Below, in pieces: positions 48,207-56,157 of a stretch of 64,000 nucleotides of DNA. The stretch spans positions 1,550,001-1,614,000 of the forward strand of contig OY970171.1 of NCBI GenBank assembly GCA_963707575.1, read 5' to 3'. A program made the position numbers and the translations under genes. Numbering within the stretch: the first letter of the stretch is position 1; every line of letters begins with the position of its first letter. The notes beneath the pieces were generated by a model that was given only the letters and a program-made list of their open reading frames with translations, was not told where the DNA came from and searched no databases. Origin of the DNA: Gaiellasilicea sp963707575 (GTDB lineage: Bacteria; Actinomycetota; Thermoleophilia; Gaiellales; Gaiellaceae).

Positions 48207-49606
48207 GCCGGGAAGACCACCTCCGCACGCAGGCCGTCCCCGGCGCGCAGCTCGAGCGTGCCCCCGAGCTCGTCGCGCACGAGCGCCCGGACGATCGAAA
48301 GCCCGATCCCGTCGGCCCCGCCGTTCAGGCCCGGGCCGTCGTCCGCGATCGTGAGCGTGACCGACTCGCCGTCACGCCCGAGCTCGATCCGAACGGTTGC
48401 TCCTCCGTGCTCGAGCGCGTTGCCGAAGAGCTCGCAGAAGACGAGTGCGAGCGCGGTCGCGCGGTCGCCGGCGAGCGAGACGGAGGCGAGCTCGGCCTCG
48501 ACGGACTTACCGGCGACGAGCCCCTGAACGAGCATCGCGCGCAACCGGTCGATCAGCTCGTGCAGGTCGACGTCGTCCTCGCGATGCTCGGTCAGCACCT
48601 CGTGGACGGCCGCGATCGCCAGGATCCGGTTGACGGAGTCGGTCAGAGCCTTGTGCGGATCGACCCCCGGCGAGCGGGCCTGCAGGCGCAGCAGCGACGC
48701 GACGGTCTGGAGGTTGTTCTTCACGCGGTGGTGGATCTCCTGCGCGAGCACGCCGCGCATCACCGCGCGCCCGTGCTCGAGCGCAACCGCGGCGTGGTGC
48801 GCGATCGCCTCCAGCAGCTGCCGATCGGCGGCGGTGAACGGCGTGTCGCGATCGCAGACGAGCTCGCCGATCACGCGCCGCTTCCAGCGCAGCGGCAGCC
48901 GCAGCGCATGCGCGCCCGGCCGTCCCTCGGGCCAGGCGATCCGCCCGTCGTCGAGGACGAGTGCGGCGCCCGTCGCGTCGACGGCCGTCATCGTCGTCTT
49001 CACGATCGCTTCCAGCGACTCTTCGAGGTAGAGCGACTCGGAGACCGCCTCCGAGATCCGTGCCAGCGCCTCGAGCTCGTGCACGCGCCGCTGCGCCTCG
49101 GCGTAGAGCTTGGCGTGCTCGATCGACTGCGCCACCTGTGAGGCGATCGCCACCAGCAGGTCGATCTCGGGTGCGGGCCACTCGCGCGGCTCGCGCGTGC
49201 GCACGTTCAGCGCGCCCTCGAGCGTGTCGCGGGTGACGATCGGCACGGCGAGGATCGACTCGTACTCGTCCTCCCGCAGGTTCGGGAACTGCTTGAAGCG
49301 CGGGTCGAGATGGGCGCGCGCCGCGATCGCGATCGGCGCCCGCTCCGCGGCCGCAGCACCCGTGATCCCTTCACCGGGACGCAGCCGCGGCCGCCGCGTC
49401 ATCTCCTCGACGCGCGAGCCGTGCGTCGCGCGCAGGACGAGCTCGTCCGCGCGCTCGTCGTATAGGTAGACGAAGCACGCGTCGGCGCCGAGTGCGTCCG
49501 CGACCTCGGTGGCGACGAGCTCGAGCACCTCCTCCAGGTCGAGCGTGGAGTTGACCGCCGCGATCGTCTCGGTGAGCAGGCGCAGGTGCCGCGCGGAGGC
49601 GTCCAT
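48203..49606 (-). CDS. pdtaS: GAF-domain sensor histidine kinase (PdtaS-like, HisKA_2)
   Basis: This is a 467-aa soluble kinase. GAF 1 covers about residues 10-165 and GAF 2 about 175-275. The HisKA_2 box LAQEIHHRVKNNLQTVASLLRLQ contains the phosphorylated His near residue 291. A compact ATPase domain follows, with FCELFGNALEHG and DDGPGLNGG. No transmembrane segment is present, so the signal is cytoplasmic. It is coupled to the ANTAR regulator by a GTGA overlap. Confidence 0.93.
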   Translation of the reverse strand: MDASARHLRLLTETIAAVNSTLDLEEVLELVATEVADALGADACFVYLYDERADELVLRATHGSRVEEMTRRPRLRPGEGITGAAAAERAPIAIAARAHLDPRFKQFPNLREDEYESILAVPIVTRDTLEGALNVRTREPREWPAPEIDLLVAIASQVAQSIEHAKLYAEAQRRVHELEALARISEAVSESLYLEESLEAIVKTTMTAVDATGAALVLDDGRIAWPEGRPGAHALRLPLRWKRRVIGELVCDRDTPFTAADRQLLEAIAHHAAVALEHGRAVMRGVLAQEIHHRVKNNLQTVASLLRLQARSPGVDPHKALTDSVNRILAIAAVHEVLTEHREDDVDLHELIDRLRAMLVQGLVAGKSVEAELASVSLAGDRATALALVFCELFGNALEHGGATVRIELGRDGESVTLTIADDGPGLNGGADGIGLSIVRALVRDELGGTLELRAGDGLRAEVVFPA

Positions 49607-49735
49607 CGCGCGATTGTAGGCGCCTGGGGTAGTGCCTCTAGAAGCGGTGCCTGCTCCCCTCCCTCGACGAGCGTAGGCGTCTGACCCACGGCTTGCCTAT
49701 CGCCGTTCAGGACAGATCGGCGTAAGCTTCCGTGC

Positions 49736-49891
49736 ATGCCTGAGCCTGAGGAACCAAGGAAGCCTGACAAGCCTGAGCTCACGGACCCGGAAGTGAAGCG
49801 GAGCAGGGAAACGCGGCAAGCAGAAGCGAAGCTGAAGTCGGAAGCCCCGTCGCCCGAACCCAAGAAGCCTTGGTGGAAGCTGTGGGGCTAG
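49736..49891 (+). CDS. Small charged protein ending PWWKLWG (hypothetical)
   Basis: This is a 51-aa ORF from ATG 49736. The product is Pro/Glu/Lys-rich (MPEPEEPRKPDKPELTDPE opening), has a helical middle (KRSRETRQAEAKLKSE) and ends KKPWWKLWG. Tryptophan-rich basic C-termini occur in small membrane-associated bacterial proteins. It stands in a 377-bp gap of lower GC between the kinase gene and the PRC-barrel gene. No clear ribosome site is seen, so it is tentative. Confidence 0.4.
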   Translation: MPEPEEPRKPDKPELTDPEVKRSRETRQAEAKLKSEAPSPEPKKPWWKLWG

Positions 49892-49983
49892 CCTCAAACT
49901 GAGGCACTACCGCGCCTGGGATTAACAAACTCCTTACCTCGCGTGCGGGAGAAACTTCATCGACCGGGAATAGGTTCTCGGCA

Positions 49984-50235
49984 ATGAGTAGCGTCGCCTT
50001 CGACCTCCGCAGCGTGAAGGGCTTTATCGTGGCCGACGCGCGTGGGCGGTTCGTGGGCCGGGTGGAGGCGCCGATGTACGGCACCCAGCCCGACGTGCCC
50101 GACGCGCTCGCCGTTCGCTCGGGCTTCCTGCGCGGACGCCGGCTCGTGCCGGCCGAGGCGATCGGCGCGATCGACGAGGGCACCCGCGTGATCGGCCTCT
50201 CGGTCGTCCGCGAGTCCATCGCCAAGTTCCTCTAG
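49984..50235 (+). CDS. PRC-barrel-like small protein
   Basis: This is an 83-aa beta-rich protein from ATG 49984. It reads like a compact PRC barrel: FDLRSVKGFIVADARGRFVGRVEAPMY, then GFLRGRRLVPAEAIGAIDEGTRVIGLSV. PRC-barrel domains appear in RimM, reaction-centre H subunits and many small actinobacterial proteins, as interaction modules. Function here is unknown. It is monocistronic as far as seen. Confidence 0.65.
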   Translation: MSSVAFDLRSVKGFIVADARGRFVGRVEAPMYGTQPDVPDALAVRSGFLRGRRLVPAEAIGAIDEGTRVIGLSVVRESIAKFL

Positions 50236-50372
50236 CGCCCCAAGCGCCTTTCCGCGCGAGCGAAGCGACGCGCAAGCGTTGACTTGTCGCGCCGTATCCG
50301 CGGGCGAAGCGGAGTTGATCTCCGCGTAGCCCCGCAGTGGCCGGCTCGCGGCACCGAAGAAGGAGGGGGCTC

Positions 50373-50397
50373 GTGGGGGAACCATGGGTTCCCCCAC
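50373..50397. repeat. Third GTGGGGGAACC palindrome
   Basis: GTGGGGGAACC (50373-50383) and GGTTCCCCCAC (50387-50397) pair over 11 bases around the loop ATG. The arms match those at 5246-5317. Confidence 0.85.
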
Positions 50398-50410
50398 GCT
50401 TGAACGACCA

Positions 50411-50430
50411 CAGGCTCCCGGAGGAGCCTG
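50411..50430. repeat. CAGGCTCC palindrome
   Basis: CAGGCTCC (50411-50418) pairs with GGAGCCTG (50423-50430) around CGGA, 14 bases after the GTGGGGGAACC palindrome. It may be part of the same element or an independent stem-loop. Confidence 0.55.
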
Positions 50431-50547
50431 CGATCGGCCGTCAGTAAAGGTCGCGCAGCTCGCCTTGCCGCGCAGGACCTCGCCACCAGTGTGAACCTCC
50501 GAGGGGCGATTGTCGAGTGAGCGTTCCTTCGCCCCGGCTCGCCACCG

Positions 50548-50630
50548 GGCAGGTGAGGCGGCGAAGCCGCCTCCTTCAGGGATCTTGCGCGCTGGGGCAT
50601 CCGCTCCTGCGGATGCCCCAGCTTGCGCCT
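50548..50630 (+). repeat. Two-hairpin dispersed repeat, copy C
   Basis: Hairpin 1 is AGGCGGC-GAA-GCCGCCT-like (50556-50572), the linker CCTTCAGGGATCTTGCGCG (50573-50591), and hairpin 2 (50592-50621) has a perfect 13-bp stem CTGGGGCATCCGC with loop TCCT. It is followed by CTTGCGC, as in copy B. It points towards the 3' end of glnA, which begins 14 bases further on. Confidence 0.88.
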
Positions 50631-50643
50631 ACAGAGGCGGCGC

Positions 50644-52008
50644 CTACAGAACTGGCAGGTAGCGGTCGAGCTCCCACTGGGTCAGCTGGATCCGGTACTC
50701 GTCCCACTCCTTGCGCTTCAGCTCGACGTAGCGGTCGAAGATGTGGTCGCCGAGCGCTTTCCGCATCAGCTCCGACCCCGCGAGCGCGTCGACCGCCTCG
50801 CCGAGCGTCTCCGGCAGCGCGACGATCCCGCGCTCCTTCCGCTCGTCGGCGGTGAGGTGGTAGAGGTTCGAGTCCATCGGCTCCTCGAGCTCGTAGCCCT
50901 GCTCGATGCCCTCCAGGCCCGCGTGCAGCAGCGCGGCGAACGTGAGGTAGGGGTTGCACGAGGGATCCGGGCAGCGGATCTCGGCGCGCGTCGCCTGCTC
51001 GGACCCGGGCTTGTAGAGCGGAATCCGGATCAGCGCCGAGCGGTTGCGCTGCGACCACGCGCAGTAGACCGGCGCCTCGTAGCCGGGCACGAGGCGCTTG
51101 TACGAGTTCACCCACTGGGCGAAGATCGCCGACAGCTCGCGTGCGTGGCGCAGCAGCCCTGCGATGAACGAGCGGGCCTCCGCAGACAGGTGATGCGTGT
51201 CGTCGCTGTCGAAGAAGCGGTTCCGGCCCTCGGTGAAGAGGGACATGTGTGTGTGCATGCCGGAGCCGTTCTCACCGAAGAGCGGCTTGGGCATGAAGGT
51301 GGCGTAGACGCCGTTCTTCGCCGCGATCTCCTTGACGACGAGCCGGTACGTGATCGTCGCGTCGGCCATCTCGAGCGCCGGCGCGTAGCGCATGTCGATC
51401 TCGTGCTGCGAGGGCGCCACCTCGTGATGGTGGTACTCGATCGGGATCCCGACCGCCTCGAGCGCCTGGATCGTCTCGTTGCGCAGCTCCGTGGCCGCGT
51501 CGAGCGCCGTCATGGCGAAGTAGCCGCCCTCGTCGAGCGTGACCGTGCCCTTGTTGTCCTCGAAGAGGAAGTACTCCAGCTCGGGGCCGATGTTGAACGT
51601 GTCGAAGCCCATCGACTCCATCCGCTCGAGCGCGCGGCGCAGCACGAAGCGCGGGTCGCCCTCGTACGGCTCGCCGTCCGGCTTGACGACGTCGCAGATC
51701 ATCCGGCCGACCACCGACTCGCCGGGGCGCGCGGGCATGATCGTGAAGGTGTCGGGGTCGGGGATCGCGACCATGTCCGACTCCTCGATCGCGTTGAACC
51801 CGGTGATCGACGAGCCATCGAAGCCCATCCCGTCGTCGAGCGCCGCCTCGATCTCGCCGGGAGTGATCGCGAAGCTCTTCAGATGCCCTTCGAGGTCGGT
51901 GAACCAGAAGAGGACGTACTCCACCTTCTCGTCCTTCACCCGCTTCACGACCTGCTTGCGCGAGTCCGGGTCGCTCGTTGCCCGGTGCCTGCTCTCGATC
52001 ATCGCCAT
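50644..52008 (-). CDS. glnA: Glutamine synthetase, type I
   Basis: This enzyme makes glutamine from glutamate, ammonium and ATP. It is 454 aa from ATG 52008, preceded by AAGGAG. Signatures are GMGFDGSSITGF (residues about 53-64), GPELEYFLFED, the HHHEVAPSQHEI metal region, and KPLFGENGSGMHTHMS. NLYHL near the C-terminus keeps the tyrosine equivalent to the adenylylation site. Earlier in-frame starts run through its own promoter region. Copy C of the dispersed repeat lies at its 3' end. Confidence 0.96.
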   Translation of the reverse strand: MAMIESRHRATSDPDSRKQVVKRVKDEKVEYVLFWFTDLEGHLKSFAITPGEIEAALDDGMGFDGSSITGFNAIEESDMVAIPDPDTFTIMPARPGESVVGRMICDVVKPDGEPYEGDPRFVLRRALERMESMGFDTFNIGPELEYFLFEDNKGTVTLDEGGYFAMTALDAATELRNETIQALEAVGIPIEYHHHEVAPSQHEIDMRYAPALEMADATITYRLVVKEIAAKNGVYATFMPKPLFGENGSGMHTHMSLFTEGRNRFFDSDDTHHLSAEARSFIAGLLRHARELSAIFAQWVNSYKRLVPGYEAPVYCAWSQRNRSALIRIPLYKPGSEQATRAEIRCPDPSCNPYLTFAALLHAGLEGIEQGYELEEPMDSNLYHLTADERKERGIVALPETLGEAVDALAGSELMRKALGDHIFDRYVELKRKEWDEYRIQLTQWELDRYLPVL

Positions 52009-52122
52009 GCTCGCTCCTTCGGTTGCCGTGGTCTCTCCAGAAAATGCGAAGAGGCCCCGGGCTGCCCCGCATCTGCGGTGCGCCCGAGGCCCCGTCGCCT
52101 CGAAACTCGCGCGGATTCTATA
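52009..52122 (-). promoter_or_regulatory. glnA promoter and structured 5' leader
   Basis: On the minus strand an extended -10 box TGGTATAGA (hexamer TATAGA at 52117-52122) overlaps the end of the MFS gene. The roughly 100-base leader contains a large hairpin (52053-52091) with outer stem GGCCTCGGGC/GCCCGGGGCC (one mismatch) and inner CCGCA/TGCGG. A good AAGGAG ribosome site precedes the ATG. There is no convincing -35. The hairpin could be regulatory, but no T-tract is present. Confidence 0.5.
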
Positions 52123-53404
52123 CCACCGCCGGGCTGTCGGCCGGCGGCAGATCGGAGAGCTCCGGCTCGACGCCCCCGTGTCGCAGCGCGCGTGCATAGA
52201 GGCCGAGCGCGGGGGCGAGCACGGCTGCGCTCGCGGCGAGCGCGGCTCGGATTCCCCACGCGTTCCCGATCGCGCCCAGCACGGGGCCGCCGCCCGCCTG
52301 GCCGACCGCGTCGATCTGGCCCGAGAAGGAAATCACGGTCGCCCGCACGCGCGAATCGGTGATGTTCTGGTTCAACCACGTCATGTACGCCGGGTTCGCG
52401 AGCGAGCGCGTCAGGCTGTACAGCCAGTAGCCAGCGATCGCGACGAGCAGCCCGCCCGCGAAGCCGAAGACGAGGATGGCGCCGAGCTGGAGCGCCGTCA
52501 ACACGATCAGGACGCGGGCCATCGACTGCGCCGGGAACTTCTGGATGCGCTTCAGGAGGAGTGTCGTCCCGGCCATGCCGAGCAGCATCTCGCCGACCCG
52601 GAAGACGGCGAACCACCAGACCGGATCGAGCGACCAGAGCTCGGGCAGGCCGATGTCGCGCAGGAAGTGCGCCTCCCACAGCCGGTCGAGAGCCTCGGTC
52701 GACATGCCGGCGAAGAACGTGATCGCGAGGATCAGGGCGACGAGCGGCTGCGCCCGCACGAGCTTGCCGCCGTCGACTGCCGTGCCGGCGACGGCTCGCC
52801 ACCCCTCGCGGCCCTCGACGCGATGCCGCGTGAAGCCGGTCTCGGGCATGAGGAGGACGCCCGCGACGGCGATCGCGAGCGCCGCGAGGCCGCCGGCGAG
52901 GACGGCCGCCCGCAGCCCGAAGGCGGCGGCGATGCCCACCGCGGTCAGGATCCCGACGATCGCGCCGGCGTAGCTCGCCCGCGCCCCGCGCATGAAGATC
53001 GGCCCCACCACGTCGGCGCCCACTTCGTCGGTGATCCAGGCCTCATAGGCGCCGCTCTCGAACGTGAAGGCGAGGCCGGAGAGCGCGGAAGCGACGAGCA
53101 GCGTCTCGAAGTTCGGCGCCACGGCGATCAACGCGAACGAGCCGCCGTGCAGGAACCAGCCGACGATCAGCGAGGTGCGTCGCGAGTACGTGTCGGCGAC
53201 GACCCCGGTCGGAATCTCGAAGAGGAAGGCGGTCACCTCCATCACGGTGCCGATCAGCACGAGCTGGAGCGGCGAGAGGCCGATGTCGGAGACGTAGAGG
53301 ACGCCGACGATCGTGAAGGTGCCGGCGAAGGAGGCCGACAGGCCGGCCTCCGTGAACATGAACCACGGCACCGCGCCCACGCGCCGCGGTCTCAAGCGGC
53401 TCAC
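52118..53404 (-). CDS. MFS transporter (drug/metabolite exporter type)
   Basis: This is a 428-aa permease with about 12 hydrophobic segments. The loop 2-3 signature appears as PTGVVADTYSRRTSLIVG (variant of G-x-x-x-D-R-x-x-R). No substrate can be predicted; the overall type is that of small-molecule exporters. GTG 53404 overlaps the GNAT gene stop as GTGA, so it is the last gene of an ABC-GNAT-MFS operon. Confidence 0.88.
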   Translation of the reverse strand: MSRLRPRRVGAVPWFMFTEAGLSASFAGTFTIVGVLYVSDIGLSPLQLVLIGTVMEVTAFLFEIPTGVVADTYSRRTSLIVGWFLHGGSFALIAVAPNFETLLVASALSGLAFTFESGAYEAWITDEVGADVVGPIFMRGARASYAGAIVGILTAVGIAAAFGLRAAVLAGGLAALAIAVAGVLLMPETGFTRHRVEGREGWRAVAGTAVDGGKLVRAQPLVALILAITFFAGMSTEALDRLWEAHFLRDIGLPELWSLDPVWWFAVFRVGEMLLGMAGTTLLLKRIQKFPAQSMARVLIVLTALQLGAILVFGFAGGLLVAIAGYWLYSLTRSLANPAYMTWLNQNITDSRVRATVISFSGQIDAVGQAGGGPVLGAIGNAWGIRAALAASAAVLAPALGLYARALRHGGVEPELSDLPPADSPAVV

Positions 53405-54282
53405 GTGAGCTCCCGGCGCATGCGGAGGCTGATCGTCCGAGTCACGTACCCGAGTGCTTCGTTCACGGTGCGCATGCCCTCATTGCCGGTCTGCGTCCAG
53501 GTGACGAGCTCACGGATCCCGTGAGCCGAGGCCCACGCGATCTGGTGCCGCTTCAGCGCCGTCGCGAGGCCGCGCCGGCGCCATTCGCGGTCGACCGTGG
53601 TCAACCCGTTCTCCGCCCGAGTGTCGTCGTCGTTCCAGGAGAGCAGGCCGGCATAGCCGACGACGCGCTCGCCGTCGAGGGCGACGATCGAGCCGCCGGG
53701 CAGCGTCGCCTCGTCGCGCAGCCACTCCGCCAACGTCACGCGCATCGAGCCGCTTGCGAGCGCGAGGTCGGCGTAGCCCTGCTCCGCGACGCCGAAGGAG
53801 CGCTCCAGGAGCTCCGGGCGCTCCTCGACCGCCACGAACGCCAGGCCCTCGTACGGAGCGGGCGGCGGCTCGTCCGGTGAGACGTCGCGCACCTGCTCGA
53901 CCTGGCGGTCGACCTCGACGAAGCCGTGCCGGTGGGCGAACGCGACGGACGCCTCGTCCTCGGCGAGCGCGACAGCGGCCTCGAAGCCGTGGGCGCGCAC
54001 GTGCTCGAGCAGCGGGTCGAGCAGCGCCGTCCCCACGCCGAGGCGGCGGTGCTCGGGCAGCACGCGCGGCGCGACGAAGCCGCCTCCCGTGTCCGAGCGG
54101 GCAGCGAGGCCGCTGCCCGCGAGCTCGCGGCCCCGCTCCGCCAGGAGCAGCAGCCGATCCGGCGCCTCGAGTGCCCGCATCTGCTCCATCGTCGCGGCCG
54201 GCTCGTCGGGGAGCACGCGGCGTCGGACGGCGATCCAGGCCTCCAGATCGCCGTCCGTCTCGACTGTTCGCAGCGTGATCAT
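53401..54282 (-). CDS. Tandem GNAT-family N-acetyltransferase
   Basis: This is a 293-aa protein with two GNAT domains. The first (about 1-140) has the acetyl-CoA motif VLPEHRRLGVGTALL (R-x-x-G-x-G/A). The second (about 150-293) has DREWRRRGLATALK. ATG 54282 forms an ATGA overlap with the permease stop; upstream in-frame starts belong to the permease region. Substrate unknown. Its coupling to an exporter is suggestive of self-protection or metabolite modification. Confidence 0.87.
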   Translation of the reverse strand: MITLRTVETDGDLEAWIAVRRRVLPDEPAATMEQMRALEAPDRLLLLAERGRELAGSGLAARSDTGGGFVAPRVLPEHRRLGVGTALLDPLLEHVRAHGFEAAVALAEDEASVAFAHRHGFVEVDRQVEQVRDVSPDEPPPAPYEGLAFVAVEERPELLERSFGVAEQGYADLALASGSMRVTLAEWLRDEATLPGGSIVALDGERVVGYAGLLSWNDDDTRAENGLTTVDREWRRRGLATALKRHQIAWASAHGIRELVTWTQTGNEGMRTVNEALGYVTRTISLRMRRELT

Positions 54283-55112
54283 CCCGAGCGCTTGAGCTTG
54301 CCGTGCTTCTTCGCGTACAGCTCGCCGCGGCGGAAGATCAAGAGGCCGAGCGGCACCGCGACCGCGCCGATCAGCAGCAGCGGCCAGATCTCGTCGCCCA
54401 TCGTCGAGAGCCCCTCGCCGTCGAGGATGGCCCCGCGGATCCCGTCGAGCGCGTAGGTCGCCGGCGAGATCACCGAGAGCCACTCCATCCACGTCGGGAG
54501 CACCTCGACCGGGTAGTAGACGCCCGAGACGACGAGCAGCATTCCCTGCGCGACGAAGCCGAGCTGTGCGCCCTTCTCCGGCGAAATCAGTGGCAGGACC
54601 GCCGTCATGATCCCGATCCCGATGAACGCGATCGACCCGGCGAGCAGCACGACGAAGGCGGCGAAGTAGTCCGCGTTCGGCATCGCCAGCTCGAAGAAGA
54701 ACGCGACGACGACGAAGAGGATGATCGCCCGAATCAGGCCATAGAGCACCGCGAACATGCCCGCCCCGGCCAGGTGCATCGCCCGCGAGAGCGGGGCCAT
54801 GAACGTGTACTCGATCGTCCCCTCCCAGCGCTCCCACGCGACCGTCTCCGTCATGAATTCGAAGAGGATCCCGAGGTAGGCCCAGACGACGGCGCCGATC
54901 AGGAGAACGGTGGTCGCCCGCTCCACATCGATTTCGCCTCCCGTCGCCTCGATCCCCTCGGCGATGAAGACGATCGTGAGCGTGTTCGCGATCGTCCAGA
55001 CCATGAACGCGACGTCCCACCAGATGTAGCGGCGGGTCAGGTAGACGTTGCGCTCGACGACGCCGCCGAGCCCGATCAGCTCACTCCGAACGGTTCCGGC
55101 CAGAGCTCTCAT
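54279..55112 (-). CDS. ABC-2 type transporter permease
   Basis: This is a 277-aa membrane subunit with six hydrophobic helices, the ABC-2 layout. The C-terminal part shows the family segment GVYYPVEVLPTWMEWLSVISPATYALDGIR. It overlaps the ATPase gene by 4 bp (GTGA or ATGA-type) and the GNAT gene by 4 bp, forming one operon. Exported substrate unknown; lipid, polysaccharide or drug are all possible. Confidence 0.92.
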   Translation of the reverse strand: MRALAGTVRSELIGLGGVVERNVYLTRRYIWWDVAFMVWTIANTLTIVFIAEGIEATGGEIDVERATTVLLIGAVVWAYLGILFEFMTETVAWERWEGTIEYTFMAPLSRAMHLAGAGMFAVLYGLIRAIILFVVVAFFFELAMPNADYFAAFVVLLAGSIAFIGIGIMTAVLPLISPEKGAQLGFVAQGMLLVVSGVYYPVEVLPTWMEWLSVISPATYALDGIRGAILDGEGLSTMGDEIWPLLLIGAVAVPLGLLIFRRGELYAKKHGKLKRSG

Positions 55113-55954
55113 GCGAACACCTCCCGGTCCTCGTCGTCGTCGTCCGTCTCCATCTCGAACTCACGCCCGGTGGCGGCGAAGAACGCCTGCTCGAGCGTCT
55201 GCACGCCGAAGCGCTCGAGCACCTCCGGCACGGTCTCGAGGAACAGGAGCTCGCCGCGGTCGAGGATGCCGACGCGGTCGGCCAGGGCCTCCGCCTCGGC
55301 CAGGTCGTGCGTGCAGAGCAGGATCGTCGAGTCGTGCGAGGTGCGCACCTCGCGGATGAAGTCCTGCACCTCGAGCTTCGAGCGCGGGTCGAGGCCCGTC
55401 GTCGGCTCGTCGAGCAGGAGCAGCACCGGCGAGGTGAGCAGCGCACGTGCGAGCGCCACCTTCTGCTGCATTCCGCGCGAGAGGTTCTCCATCGGCTCGG
55501 TGCGTCGGTCGACGGGGAAGCCGACCCTGGAGAGGATGTCGGGGATCTTCGCGCGCGTCTCCCGCGGGCCCATCCCGTAGTACCGGGCCGCGTAGTGGAG
55601 GTTCTCGCCCGCGGACATCTTCTTGAAGAAGCTGGCCTCGACCGAGACGCGGTTGACGAGCTTGCGCACGGGGCGCGGCTCGGCGAAGACGTCGTGGCCG
55701 AAGACCCGGGCGCTGCCTCCGTCGTGCAGCAGCAGGGTCGAGAGCAGCCGGACGAGCGTCGACTTCCCCGAGCCGTTCTGGCCCAGGATGGCGACGCACT
55801 CGCCACGGTGCATGGTGAAGCTGACGCCGCTGATCGCGGCGCGGCGCTTGCGTGCGAAGCGGCCCGCCTTCTTGTCGCGGCGAACGAACTCCTTGCGGAG
55901 ATCCGTCACTTCGACGGCGGGCGCAGAACGATGCAATTCGATGACCTCACTCAT
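55109..55954 (-). CDS. ABC transporter ATP-binding protein (ABC-2 exporter type)
   Basis: This is a 281-aa nucleotide-binding subunit. ATG 55954 is chosen because GGAGGAG lies seven bases before it; the in-frame upstream start lacks one. Walker A is GQNGSGKST (about residues 59-67), signature LSRGMQQKVALARAL, Walker B LLLLDEPTTGLD, H-loop CTHD. A long loop KKAGRFARKRRAAI near the N-terminus is unusual but seen in DRA-type exporters. It is the first gene of the operon with permease, GNAT and MFS genes. Confidence 0.93.
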   Translation of the reverse strand: MSEVIELHRSAPAVEVTDLRKEFVRRDKKAGRFARKRRAAISGVSFTMHRGECVAILGQNGSGKSTLVRLLSTLLLHDGGSARVFGHDVFAEPRPVRKLVNRVSVEASFFKKMSAGENLHYAARYYGMGPRETRAKIPDILSRVGFPVDRRTEPMENLSRGMQQKVALARALLTSPVLLLLDEPTTGLDPRSKLEVQDFIREVRTSHDSTILLCTHDLAEAEALADRVGILDRGELLFLETVPEVLERFGVQTLEQAFFAATGREFEMETDDDDEDREVFA

Positions 55955-56016
55955 GGTTCTCCTCCAGGCAACTACCACCAAGAACGCTCTGCGGCTCTAG
56001 GAGCGAGAGCGCGGGC

Positions 56017-56034
56017 ACGGGCCTTTCGGCCCGT
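56017..56034. repeat. ACGGGCC/GGCCCGT stem-loop
   Basis: Seven perfect pairs ACGGGCC (56017-56023) and GGCCCGT (56028-56034) enclose TTTC, in the gap between the ABC exporter operon and the divergent glnK promoter. On the minus strand the loop reads GAAA. It could be a hairpin in the exporter leader or an operator. Confidence 0.5.
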
Positions 56035-56123
56035 CCAGGCGGGCCGCGGCAACGCGTGATCTAGGCGTGGAAGAGTCTCACGCGCGCGACAATAGCACCA
56101 CGCCCGGCCCCGTGACAAGCGTT

Positions 56124-56152
56124 TTGCATCCGTCCGTGGACGGTGCTACGGT
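56124..56152 (+). promoter_or_regulatory. Predicted glnK-amtB promoter
   Basis: A -35 box TTGCAT (56124-56129) and a -10 box TACGGT (56147-56152) are separated by 17 bases, a good sigma-70-type promoter for this GC content. Transcription would start near 56158, just upstream of the structured leader. A CGTCCG/CGGACG-like inverted repeat lies in the spacer. Confidence 0.55.
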
Positions 56153-56157
56153 CGAAG

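Larger units (their letters stand above)
50236..50643. other. Intergenic region rich in palindromes, no gene seen
   Basis: This 408-bp gap between the PRC-barrel gene and the 3' end of glnA has no convincing coding ORF. It holds, in order, a GCG-rich stretch with short inverted repeats (50240-50330), a GTGGGGGAACC palindrome, a CAGGCTCC palindrome and copy C of the two-hairpin repeat. The concentration of palindromes suggests an accumulation site for dispersed repeats. Confidence 0.6.
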
